A stretch of 64,000 nt of DNA from Flammulina velutipes (Eukaryota; Basidiomycota; Agaricomycetes; Agaricales; Physalacriaceae), in NCBI GenBank assembly GCA_011800155.1, contig CM022376.1, forward strand, positions 1,240,001-1,304,000. The letters are read 5' to 3'. Below, piece after piece: positions 44,229-56,760 of this stretch. The notes under the pieces are model-generated. The model saw only the letters and a program-made list of their open reading frames with translations. It searched no databases and was not told the DNA's origin. Both the position numbers and the translations under genes were made by a program. Every line of letters starts with the position of its first letter. The stretch's first letter is position 1.

Positions 44229-47200
44229 CTACCAATGACTAGGCTTTTCGGGAACAGGAGGTACCTTCTCGCGCAAAGTAGGCGTCCCCGCCCTCGAACC
44301 TGCGTAAATGGATAATTTCCTGCCGAACGTCGCGCTCTGCATCTCAGCTCTAGACGGCACACGCCTCACAGGCACACCGATACTGGCAGACGGAAGTCGT
44401 TGATGAAGAAACGGAGACCTGGGGTCTATAGGGGAGTCACTATCCGTCGACGTAGGAGATTCATCGCGCCGAACGGAAGGCGCCCCATATACGGCCATCG
44501 CATGATCCAGAGACAACATGTTTGAGTTGACGGCCTTTGACAATCGTCGGATATCCTTCATACGCCCTTGCATGAACGTCGACATCCTATTCGTCGCCCG
44601 CACTGACATCTGATCCTCGAAGCTCGTCATGTTGTCCGTCGACCTCTGTGCACGAGCCGTGTGTGCATCGGCCAATCGCAGCGGGCGTTGTGGCGTGGGC
44701 TGGTGCAAGGTTCGCGTCGATCCCGAACTCTCCATAGACGGGGAAGGTACATGATTCTGGCGACGTTGGGCAGCCGCTTTGGTGCTCCCGACACTTGCAA
44801 ATGCCTGTTCCAACACCTGATCAAAGGTCATCGTCTGCCTCTTATTCCTCTTCGTCTCCGCTCTTGCCGAATTAACAGCCAAGTTATAGCTTCCGTCAAG
44901 ATCAGACACCGCAAGAGGTGCCATGTCCCGAGTCAACACGAAGAATGACGAGTCCTTGATACGGCGCATAACGAACTTCCAGCGGGCGCGAGCTGGGTTG
45001 GCTTCAGCCTCAGGGTGATAGAGCGATTGAGCTGCGAGGTCGACATAGAAACTCTCTACACGTTCCGCAATGCGTTGCAAGTATGACATTAACACGCCAG
45101 AAACTTTGTGGAGAGCCTGCAACCAAATCTATATCAATGACCTCCCGAAAGACTGCAACGTCACTTACCTGTTTCTCCTTGGAAGGATAACTGCGAACAA
45201 TCTCGGCGACACGCATGAACGCGTCATAGCCATCACATATCTCCTCTCGAATCTGCTCTAAGAACCGAACATCGAGTTCGCAGACGTTCTTTGTATAGGC
45301 AATGATACCTCTCTCGAATGCTGGTGCCGATGTAGCCGAGTTCGATACGAATTCGCCCAACTCAGCGATCTCTTTTCTGGCATGGATTGCTGCTGGACTG
45401 GAGGTTGCTTGAGTCACCATGCCCACAACGTCCGGCAACATCGACTGATCGTCGCTGTTCGCGATGGAGAATGACAGTAGCAGGAACAGTTCTTGAAGTC
45501 TATAACAGAAGGTCAAACCAGGCTAAACATGATAAGCTTCGACTCACTTTGAGCCAAACAGAATTGGGAACCCCGTTTTGGTCAACAATCTACAGTACGA
45601 AACAGTTAAGAAATGGCTCTATGCGGCAAATGAGGGAATGCAAACTGACCTGCTCTGTAACTGATACAGCTTCCTGATCGCATGTGTCGAAAGCAGACCA
45701 CCCGAGAACCATAGCTTCGTATCCTTGAGCAATGTATCCACCTCGAAAGAGAGTGTCGTGAGACTCTCAGTACACGTCCGCATGTATTCGACCCATGTGT
45801 CGTAGAGCTCGTTCAACTCCGGAAGGACGAAAGCGGGTTTCGGTGTGAGATATCCAATGAAGTACTTGCTCAACAAACTGACGGATCAAGGGTTAGTACG
45901 CCCCATAACCTCAAAGTCACCACGTACCTCATAACCTCGGGATTGGACGTGTGTGCAACCTCGTCGAATGTCATACTAGCATCAAGGCCAGCGGAGCCAC
46001 CAACAATGAGGGATCCGCCAGGATGGATAGGTAAAAAGTCAGTTACGTCGTAGACGCTTCCATGCACGCCAATCCACATCTTGCTCCCGTCCCTATGTCC
46101 AGTATGCTTCGCCAGTTCGGAAAGCGAGAGGTAAGGCTCGTTCTCGCTCATCGCACGTGGGGTCATGAAAACGTCCAGCATGAAGCGCCTCTCAGCGAAT
46201 GCCTGCGCCAGCATCTCGTCCGCACCCTCCTTCGTAATCGCCCTATGCCGATACAACGCCGCACGGATACCTTTCATCACCGTCTCGTAAAGTGACAACG
46301 AGCCACAGACGTAGAGATATCCTCCATGGCCCCCAAGCTTCGTCGAAATGACCATATCGCAAACAAGAGGCCCCTGGTCAAGAATCGTCGCATCCAAATA
46401 CCTCGGCTCCATATGCTTCTCCACGAGATCATGAGCGACCGGGTCGTACACCAGACCATTGCTGTCCCGCGAGAACGCAACGTGCAGCTCTAGCTTTCCC
46501 GAAGTAACATGGTTCCGCAGTTCATGCTTGTACAAGAACTTCTGGCGGGATTGCACACCGAGGAACAGGATGTTCCGCCCTATCACACCGCTCCCGATAC
46601 GTGCTTCCCAGAATCCCCGGAAGGGCGCGATACCGGATCCACCAGCGAACATGGCGACGGGCGCTGCAGGCGAAATCGGCAGCTGGAAGTTCAAGGGCCG
46701 AGAGACACCGACGAGGACCTAGCAACATGTTAGTTCCCTCCAACGTAAAGAGACGGGACCAGATATACCTTCTCATCATCGCCATGGATAGCCGTCAAAG
46801 GATGTTGTGGCGAATGATCGAACGTAGGATCGGGATTCAGAAAGCCGGATGACACGCCGGGCCTCGTCATTCTGGGGGATCCAGGAGGGAGCAGTAAAGG
46901 CGAAACCTCGTGTTCTGCTCGAGATACCGTCAGATCCAATGACTCTGGGAGCATGTCGAAGGAGAATGAGGAGATTGAGTACGTCCGCGGTACTTCTGGC
47001 GGGATGAGTGCTGCCAGCCAAGAAAGGTCGGGACCGAGAGTGAATGCGTGGTCCCATATTTCTTCCGCAACTTCACCCAAAGCAACTGCAAGAAGATCGC
47101 CTAGAGATCCGTTTACTGGCCAGGTATCCGAGCCAAGGACGCGGTGCGTAGCCAAAGAGGCTCCCTTCAGCAAGGTGTGTAACTAGAAAGAATTAAGTAG

Positions 47201-49671
47201 TTAGTGGATAATTCTTAGGATCGTGTTGAAAATCATACATTCAAAACCATATCCTTCGTTAGAGGTGCCAGCTTCCCTTTCCGTAGAATGTCCCGCACAG
47301 TGAGTCGGGGTGTATCCAACTTGGAGCATTCTGCCTCGTGTTGAGCAAACCGCTTCCATTTCACAGCATTGGCCGAGTTCAAAGGGATGAGAACGTCCAT
47401 CAAGTCAATCAGACCGAGAGCACCCATGACTTTCTGTACGATATTCAGCAATGCTTTCAAGGCGACTCTTTGAGAGTTGGCTCACCTCAACATCTGACCA
47501 TGAATTGAGAGGCATGATAGCTAGGCGATCACCAGGGATGAACGTCAGACCCAAGTTCTTCAGGTCAAACGTCACCTTTCCTGTCGCTCGGTGTGGGTCA
47601 TCGTCCACGTTCGACCTCTTGACAATCTTCGCCCAGAATCGACATTCGTCATAAGTGCCTCGCATCTCGTGGGGTTCGATGTCCAAGACAGCTTGCGACC
47701 GGAAGGGTTCTAAGCGCTCCTTCATCGAATCGGCCAGAGTTTTATGCACTTCTTGCCACGGCCGGCCAACCTGGTCACTAGCGCCTGCACCTCCACTATA
47801 GTATCGTAGTTAGCTAACACTGAAATTGACAATTAGGATGAACCCACTTGGTCTCTACTCGTCCGGTCTTCGCCACAACTTCCAAGAACCCGTAGACCTT
47901 GTCTGTTATGCTTTAGTACAATTTCGCAGAATAAGTGGAGTTCACGCTTACACCGATGGGTTCCCCTAGATTACGGATACAGTTCAGTTTGCGAAAATGT
48001 ACAGATGATGGTGAGTCTTACATGAATCCTTTTTCTCCGGCATAGGTCTCGACGATGGCGTCGAGTACACCAACCAATCTCGGGTCGCCACTTGCCTTGA
48101 TATACGGAACCACAGGATAGTGATTCTCGATGGCGGCGAGGAATGCTCGGATGTTGAGTGGCATCCAAGCCCGCAAATGAATAGACTCAATGCCCAAGAA
48201 GGACTTGTAATTGGTTCTCTAGCGAAACTGTCAGCTTGTCCGCGAAACGAAACGAAGGGCGATGCACACCATCAAGAACGTATCAATGCACTGGAAGATG
48301 GGAAGGAACAGCCCAGACAAGGCGGGTAGCCTTTTGGAGAGTGGAGCAGAGAATTTGGCGTATCCTTGTCCCCAGAAAGTCGGGTTTGCTGTACGACATC
48401 GATCAGAGATTGAGTTGAGGCTGACGAAGTCACTTGCCAAAGTTTTCTCCAGCATGAGGGTTGACGGAAATCTTGTGGAACACATATGGAAGCTGGTCGA
48501 GGACCTCTTTGAGCTTGATCAGTTCTACGAGCAGACCTGATGGCGCGGTGAGAACACTGGCGTTCTGGAATGAAACGGTGATAGTACCTTCATTGTCTCT
48601 TTCCATTACACGCTCCTGGCAACGAGCCATCAAGTCAGGTCCTGGAGTGAACAAACCATGTACTTCGGCCTAGACTCCGATGAGCCAGATATTCAATTCA
48701 ATTCAATCGATAATACGTACCATGCACAGAAGGAACATGGCCTCGCCTCGATCGTTGAAGATGGGCCACCTGAGATCCATGTTTTCCGCGCGAGCAACAT
48801 ATGGATATACTGAAGTCGGATCGCGAATCTATACATGCCAGTCAGATTAGGACTAGTAAGTTTGAAGAGAGCGCACCTTGTAGTTATGCAGGCCAACATC
48901 TGACTGCGACAAATACGGCAGCGGCCTCCCCAATCGCGTGCAGACTTGCCTGAGGGGAATAACCACGCTTCTAGGGATCCCCTTGGTCTCTGGTTCTTCG
49001 TCTGGCTCTCCATGAATGTTGGTGTACATCTCCTTCCTGTTCCTGCCCAAATTTTTAATGCCCTCATGACCATCGTTGGTATCCTCGTAACGCCAAATGG
49101 AGGCGAGGATTCCTAGACACACGACTGAGGCCCAAAGCGCGGCATCTGGTATAACGTCTGGTGTCCCCTGAATGAGTGGCAGCTCTAAGATGGCCTCGCG
49201 AACACGTCCACGAGCGATAAGTCCTGGGATGCGCGTACACAGATCAGACCATACGCGTCCAGTCGTCAACGCCAGGGCAGCGGGGGATGCATTGGGATCC
49301 GGCGGGCATAAGCCATGTTGAGTGGACAGAAAACCATCGCGCCATCCAGTTTTCGGGCCAAGCATGTCTGCGCGCTCTAGGACGCGACGGGCGGGAGCGC
49401 CAAGGGCAACGGCGAGGACGTCGAGCTCGGGTGGATTGAGCGAGTCGGCATTGCTGAGCATGGCCTTGGACGAGCTGAGGGCTTTGTCGGGGGCAGTGGG
49501 CAGGAGGACTTCGCAGATCGTTTTCCGCTCATTGTCTTGGAGAGTTTGTATGGCATTGGGGCCTTGTGGGGCGTTGTACAGAGTGTGTGATGAGGACTGC
49601 TGGGATCCCAGCCAGGCGCAGCCTCGAGGTCCGTATCCAGAAAACGTGTTACCGCTAGCGGGGCACGCCAT
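44229..49671 (-). CDS. PrnB/IDO-like heme domain fused to FAD/NADPH reductase and cytochrome b5
   Basis: The ATG at 49671 (MACPASGNTF) begins a gene of about 15 exons and ~1500 residues. Domain order: (1) a PrnB/indoleamine-dioxygenase-like region, ~residues 1-500, with ALWASVVCLGILASIW, FNDRGEAMFLLCMAEVHGLF and YVFHKISVNPHAGENFG (possible heme ligand His); (2) a CPR/CysJ-type reductase with LTFIPGDRLAIMPLNSW, the FAD motif RTYSISS, the NADPH motif FAGGSGIAPFRGFW and LYVCGSLSLYETV; (3) a cytochrome b5 domain with YDVTDFLPIHPGGS and AHTSNPEV (heme histidines); (4) a C-terminal helical region with a Ser/Arg tail ending PVPEKPSHW. I infer a self-sufficient redox enzyme passing electrons NADPH to FAD to heme. 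Substrate unknown. All junctions traced kept frame. Confidence 0.83.
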
Positions 49672-50953
49672 AGGAACTGGGTAACAGTGGGTATGGTCAG
49701 TGAGGGAAGATTCGAGGCAATTATCAACGCACCTTGCTTTTTGAACGAGTGAAAAAATGCAATAGAAAGAACGAAATCAAGGAAAGAAAAACCCTGTTCT
49801 CCGTCAAGGAGGGATTCAAAACAGAGGCTGGCACCTGCATTGCAACAGGCTGTTTATGTATGTACCAGCCTGGTACCGATACAATGGTTAAGGGTAACAG
49901 CGTAGAATCCTTGGCATTTTCTGACGTACATATGATATCGCCGAGTATGATCGACGGGGTGACCTCTATGTGGTTCACTGGCTATCCGTTTTGACGCTGA
50001 TTGAGACATTGAAAGGATCTCTTGAGGTTGAGATCAGATGGAATGGTGCGCATAAGATCTATAGTGATCTTTAGTACTGTGAGGTATCCCGCCCAATAGA
50101 CTTTATAGAGAACCTTGCCCTGACGACGCAAATCACTATGCGACTGCGCAGCAGTGGGCGTCTCTCCAGAGTTCCTGAAGCACGCCTTTCTTTCGAAGTT
50201 GAATTTGGATCTGTGGCGGGAGATCAACAGAGATGGCCAATGGTTGGGCTGGTGATGTACTATTGATAGGTAACAACGGAGACTGGACTCACGTTACGGA
50301 AGATCATGGCTATATCACCCAACCTCACACAACCGGCGAGTCAAGCCTATGTGAAGGGTGTGTGTATGCGAGCATCGGATGAGCGCCGAAACTCTGTTTT
50401 TGAAGGCTCAACCCCACACAGACAATTCACGAGATGATACACGGATGGTGTTAACGGAATGCTGGGTTCTGTTGGTTCGAACTGGACCTTCGAGACCTTT
50501 TGTGAAATGAAGAAGACAATGGAGGGTCAGGAGCAAGTCAACAGGTTTGGTGATCGCATCCAAGGCGTGGTGATGAAGGCGGCCGTGCAGTTTTGAATAG
50601 TCAAGTAACGAGATCCCGTCGTGTTACGCGCCTGACATGGCGCGTGTGTGGAATGTCGCCTGGTCCGCAAAGAATAGAGAGACAGAGGTCATCAAGTTGG
50701 ACGATGCAAGCAACACTTCGTCTGTATAAGCGAGTGAAATAGCGATCTGGGAATCGTACGCGTTTGCTCGACACCACTGACCAGGGCGTATCATCGGCCA
50801 AAGCGCTATTTTTCGAATATACTGATACGAACTCATGAGCAACGTCGAAGATGTTTGTAAATGTGCGATAGAAATGCATGATGATGGTAAAAGGCAAGAA
50901 GTGCGCCACGCTTGCCAATTACGACCAAACTCGGCTTCACTGTCAACCACGAC
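49672..50953. other. Intergenic region between divergent genes
   Basis: About 1.3 kb shared upstream region of the PrnB-like fusion (minus) and EMC1 (plus). No gene, tRNA or repeat was recognised. An 81-codon minus frame at 49982-50227 has a vague chromodomain-like string (LYKVYWAGYL) but nothing else. Confidence 0.5.
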
Positions 50954-53900
50954 ATGCACATACTCTGGCTCGCCCTCGTTGGCGTCGTCGCGGCATTGGC
51001 AGAGTCCGATGCCGGCGTCGTAGACTGGCATAAACGTCTCGTCGGCGTCCCACTGACAACATTCCCGTCAACGGCACCTGTATTCCATCGAGTCGGAACG
51101 AAGAACACGAAAAGCGTGATTCTCACCGCGACAGAACAAAATATCCTTGCTGCTCTCAATCCTGTGGACGGGTCTATCGGTGCGTTGTATGCGCTAATTC
51201 GCGAAGAACATAAGCTGAAATTGTGTCCAGAATGGAGACATGTATATCAGCCAGAGGACCCCATTCTTGCTTTCGAAAAGCACGGCGACAGTACGTTCTG
51301 CAACCAGTATCTCTCTATTCGCCAATGACACGTATCCTAGTCGTCGCATCGCTCTCCGGTCCCGGCGGAGCAACCCTCCGTGCATTCGATGTTCTCAACG
51401 GCGACCTTTTGCTTGAAAGGAAACTACACTCGCCTCAACAGCACCTACAGCCTGACTCTATCGACGCGCGGAGTCCCATAGTCATCACCGACAACTACGA
51501 TTTTATCACACTGTCGGACGGGCAAACGGTAACATCTTTATCGAAATCCGGAGAAATACGATGGACATGGACCTCTGAAGATCGAACGTGAGTTCCGTGT
51601 TCAACCAACTCGTTTCGTGTTAACAGTCCGTACAGTTCCCTCGTTATCTACTCACACCTCGTCGCTACCCCCGACACTATATATGTCGTTGGCTGGGCCA
51701 AGTCTTACGCATCCCTCACCATTCATGTCACAGCGCTGTCCTTCGAAACTGGTCAGGTTCTTTCCAGTGCCAATATACCCTCAAGCCTACCTGAAGGTCC
51801 CTCGGGTCTTATTGCTCTCACACAGAGTACGGCCGCGAGTCTGGCGTGGCTGGAGCAAGGAAACCTCAAAACCGTCAGCCTTTCTCCTAAACTAAAGGAA
51901 AAGCCGACTACTATCAAAGGCGCTAACTACAGGCTACTTAAAGATGTCGGTCTAAGCAGCTCGGGGTACATGGTCGCCATCAAATACGATGGTACTGGTC
52001 GCGTCTACAGGTTGTCCGCAGAAGAGTCAGCTTTGGCTCATGCATGGGAGTTTGATGGATCGGTACAGTCCCTTTACGACCTTTGATTTTCAGTCCTCAT
52101 CAGCTTACTCTCAAGGCGGCTTCAACCCGTAATACCGACTCGCTATACTCAGGTGGTTTCGACAAAGCCGGCAAGCCATACATCGCACGCCTCTACTTCT
52201 CTCTCGCTTTCAAGGTAGCTCGCTATTGGAAACTTCTTGATCTGCCATTCCTAATGCCCACCCCAGTTCGCATCTGCGGAAGTTTACGCACCTCATCTTT
52301 CGAACGGCAAGGGTCTCGTAACTGGGTTCTCATTCCCTTTCAAATCAAACGAGCATGGCGTCATCACTCGGGCAAGTCAGTTCATTCTAACAACTTGATA
52401 TTCCTATTGATACCCTACCAGTTCGCCATGGACGCCGCAAACCCAGGAGAATTCCAAGTCCTTGGACGTTTATTCTTAACCACCAGCACCGGGGCCTTAC
52501 AACTATGGCAACAAGACAAGTACCAGTGGACACGCGAGGAGTCGCTCAGTACCATCGAAGTAGCAGAATTCGTTGAACTGCCAGAGAAAGTGGTTAGTTC
52601 CTCCCACCCCGGGGATGAGTCCTACGCACAGCGCCTTTTCAGGCACGTCACCGACGCCCAGGACTTGCCCAACTACCTTGCTAAGTTTGCTCGTCGCTTC
52701 GCCACAGGTTCGTATGCCTCTGCTTCATCTTCTGCAGCCGTACAAGACGGTTCGTTGTGGCGAGATGCGTTCGGCTTTCGTCAGGTGATTCTTGTTGCAA
52801 CGCGGTATGGCAAGCTATATGCATTGGACTCCAGTAACGGCGCGATTCTGTGGAGTCGTGTTCTTGACTTGGGGTGGGCCGCTGAGATCGGAGCTTCGCA
52901 CACTCCGACGAAGATTTTTGTGACAAGGACTGTCAATGATGATGATTCACCTCAGGCGGTGTTAATTACACAGAGACGAGCTAACAATGTAGGTTATCCT
53001 TTGTGTGGCGCTTGACTACGCTCATAGCTGGTTATGTAGGGTCTCGTCGATACAGTGGTCTTCCACTTTGACGTTCTGACTGGGGAGGACGCACGGGCGG
53101 GGGCAAAGAAGACACCTTTGTTGCTGGGTGTTGATACACCAGATGCGTCTTTGGAAGCGTTTATGGTTCATAAGGACTCCCGGATCATTTTTACTGTAGA
53201 TGAATCCAAGCAGGTGAGTTCATTCCCGTCGATTATGAACTCGTTAGTGACTTGTTGTAGGCCCATCTCTACCCGGACACCATCGAGTCCAAGGACGCAT
53301 TACTCAACCTGAGTTCGTCGCTCTACTTCCCGCTCCAGACCGTGACTTCTGGCCGGCGTAAGCTCACTGGACATCAGCTCTCCACATCTCCCCGTACCGA
53401 TTTCCTCGTGGCGCGGCCCACTTGGACGTTCTCGCTTCCGGATGAGGAAGACATCCAAGACATCATCCCCGCTTCCCGTGGCCCCGTAGCATCCATTGGC
53501 AAGGTGTTAGGTAATCGCACGACGTTGTACAAGTACCTCAATCCCCGTCTCTTTGTCCTTCTCACAAAGACGCATTCTGTGAGTCCGGCAAGTTGCGGTG
53601 TATATCTCGTCGATGGAGCGAAAGGAAGCATCGTATATCACGCTGCTGTCCCCGTGAATGCGGGATCTGGGTCACGATGCGATATCAAGGCTACGCTTAC
53701 GGAAAACTGGTTAGTATATCACTATTATGAGGGATCTGGGGATGCGAAGGGATATCGGATGGTTACGGTTGAGCTGTACGAGGGTTCGCAAGCGGATGAC
53801 AAGACCAAAAGGTAAGCCAGTGCGCTGAATCTTGCAGAGGCGAGTTCTGATCCGCGTGTATCTTCTAGCTCCGACATGTCAGCATTCGCGAAAGAGGCCT

Positions 53901-54513
53901 CCACGCTTGGATACTTTGAGCAATCATTCGTGTTCCCGTATGCGATAACGGCCATAACCACCACGTCGACCAAATTTGGAATTTCGAGCAAGGATGTCAT
54001 TGGTTCGTCTTTTCATCGTGCGGGTACTATTGAGACGCTAACGACTTTCATTAGTGGCTACTGCTAACCACAAGGTGCAGGCTATTCCACGGAGGCTGCT
54101 TAATCCGCGCCGGCCCAACCGCAAGACTACCGCCGAAGAGGCAGAGGAGCAGCTGTTGCAGTACGATGCGCTTCTTCCTGAGGATCCCCGACGCGTCTTG
54201 TCGCATCTATACGAGGTATGTAATAAATTGGATCCCACTGCACGTTCGTTTCCCGTTCTCATCCCGGGGACAGGTTGTCAATGTGAAACGGATCGTTACG
54301 TCGCCTGCGCTCCTGGAGTCGACATCGTTGGTGTTAGCGTATGGGGTGGACATGTTCTTGACGCGCGTCGCGCCGTCGAGGACGTTTGATGTGCTTAACG
54401 AGGGCTTTAATAAGGTGCAGTTGGTGGCGATCGTGATTGGGCTAGGAGTGGCTATTGTAGTTACGAAGCCGATTGTGCGGAATAAGCAGCTGCGGGAGAA
54501 GTGGTATTCATAG
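50954..54513 (+). CDS. EMC1: ER membrane protein complex subunit 1
   Basis: This is the large lumenal scaffold of the EMC, which inserts tail-anchored and multipass membrane proteins. The ATG at 50954 gives a signal peptide MHILWLALVGVVAALAES, then a beta-propeller start DWHKRLVGVP...ATEQNILAALNPVDGSI. The first intron follows (gtgcgt... to cag near 51186-51232). Propeller-type repeats continue (YGKLYALDSSNGAILWSRV, FHFDVLTGEDAR). The C-terminal EMC1 domain has YLNPRLFVLLTKTH, IKATLTENWLVYHYYEG, EQSFVFPYAITAITTTSTKFGIS, IPRRLLNPRRP and a final membrane helix VQLVAIVIGLGVAIVV before NKQLREKWYS and TAG. About ten exons. Length and architecture fit the family. Confidence 0.93.
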
Positions 54514-56760
54514 GAATGGATGCGATGCAGTGGGGAGATATAGAATTGATATGTTACAAAACTATATAACATTGGGGACGATCAGGATACCGGCGCGAGG
54601 AATGTGATGGTTGAGTTTGTCCGTCCCATGTGTGGTTAATTATATCTGTAAGCGCATAGGTTACATGCAACCAAGATTTCCTATTTCCTATTTCATACTC
54701 TAGCAGCCTGAACGTGGCGTTGTAGGGACTACGAGCTCGTTACAAAAGTTGGTATTCTGAAATGTTATGTGGCGCAAATCAACGTGAGTTCGCTGCGTTC
54801 GTTTCCTTACTAGGATAAACATACTGTAGACGCTACGCAGTAACAGCTACTAGCTACATACTTGAGGAAATACAAGATAAGGTGAATCCATCGACCGTTC
54901 ACAGTCCAGTAAACCCTCTGGCATTGGAGTCGGAAGAAGCTCCAATTCAGCCTATAAATTTCAAACACCCTTAGCGAGTCATAAAATTGCTTACCATTTC
55001 ACAGACAAAGATAGTGTGGCGTTCAAAACAAATCCTTGATTCGGGCACGTCCTCCTATCATCACTGTCCGATTTCGACTTTTCCCCAAGCCGTAGCTAGT
55101 GGAGCGGCGAAGCCGGGAAGGACAGCAGCGAGAGTAATTAATTTAGTTAGGGAGCCGGGTTTGGCGTCAAGTGTTGCCCGGTCTGTACTCTATCACTCAT
55201 GTCGGTGACCCAGCATTCGCATGTCTTCGTACATATCGTTTGTACTCGGCACATTCGCTTGCTATGGTGGGAGCCACCGTTGCCGAACTCAACTTATCCA
55301 GACTCTGGCCTCTCATTCTGTCAAAGACAATATGGAATGGACGGCGCGCGAACAGCAGTGGCCGTGACTGATGGACTATCATTGTCGCGTGTGTTATTCA
55401 AGTGATGCCCTTTCCGAAAGTAGCGCTTCAAGTTCAGTGATGCTGATTTATACAGGCACACATTTTTTTTGGTCACGCTTTGAGTAGAACCATGATATCG
55501 GGATAGCCTCCTCTTTGAAAAATGTCGAATGAGTAAACACTGGACGATCAAGCAAAGATGCATAGCTGTGTAAGACGGGAGGAGCCTTTGAAAAGCTGTA
55601 TGGCCCTGTGGAAATGTGCGGTGGGCGTGGGACGAGCGTAAAGTTCCACTGCACGGATGAAAACTACAGCGAAAATATCACACTCGTCACCAGTTTTATA
55701 TGACAAGTGTGGCGCCAGCCACACATGTGAAAGTTCTAAGCTCTGATCGGGTATGATCGTAATGGACGCAGTGTGTAGCATGAATTTAGCGCCACGCCAG
55801 TGCCACGCCGCGCGCGCTGGGATTGTTGTTTCAAATGGGAAGGTGTACACTCCACAGAGGTGCGAAGACACGGATGTCGCCGGATAGGTATTGTACATTC
55901 TTCACAAGTCAACGCCACACAAGATAATGTTTTTGGCCCTGTGTGAAACGGTATGCGTCATAAACGTATCATCAAGGCACTTTTGTAGACAAAGAGAGTA
56001 ATTCCCCATTTGTTATTGGCCGTAGGTGGCGGAGAGAGACAGAAATCCGCATTGTGTGTGAAATTGGGCGGAACAGATGTTGAATGACCGCTAGCTAGCT
56101 AGCTAACCTTGCTCTAAGTCTGAGCCTAAACCATACAACTTGGAGAGTTACACAACGAGTTTAAAGTGTGGTTGTCAGCGAGCATGAAACGGATGAATGA
56201 AACGGGGACGGAAACGTGTCGATGATCGGTCGGTCGGCGTGGCGCGGGTCGACACATATGTTTGTTTGCGTCCGGAGCCGAAGAAGGAAAAAGCTCGTCG
56301 TATATCGCTGCTCTTTTCGTTCTCTTCTCTTGCACAAAAGGGTTAATGAACGAGCTAGACCGTTACGGTATCCATTTGTATGGCAGATCTTCTTGAATTG
56401 ACTCTCAGTTGACGGGGTAGGGCTGCCGAGTCACCGATGGTGATCGGTTGGAATGGTTTCTCGAACGATGAAAACAACGAATTTGCATTACAGACGATTC
56501 ACGATGTGCTCAGGGTATTTCCGCTCTGAAATGCGGGTGCTGCAGGATGTATATATAAAAGAACGAGAGGTACCGAGGACCGCCTTACTCCCGCTAAACT
56601 TGGACAGGCGCCTTCGATTTCCCTACAAGATTCTTCGCGGTGCTTCGTGCTTACACGTCGCTTTAGCTCTTCTTTGGACGATCCTATAAACTTAATGCCC
56701 AGGGAACGGGAACGCACTTTGCCTTCTCTCTCTCTTGCTCTCCCATCCCCTGCTTTCAAA
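54514..56760. other. 2.2-kb intergenic region
   Basis: I see no gene, RNA or transposon end here. It contains a (GCTA)4-like run near 56088-56106 and, at the right end, a TATA sequence that suits the next gene. Confidence 0.5.
56552..56560 (+). promoter_or_regulatory. TATA box of the RanBP2-finger gene
   Basis: TATATAAAA lies 201 bp upstream of the ATG at 56761, with pyrimidine-rich sequence between, as is common in basidiomycete promoters. Confidence 0.5.

Noticed and set aside
49982..50227. Chromodomain remnant
   Set aside because: Only a YKVYWAGYL-like string is suggestive. The rest of the domain is missing and no pol sequence is near.
56088..56106. GCTA tandem repeat
   Set aside because: About four units only, an ordinary microsatellite.
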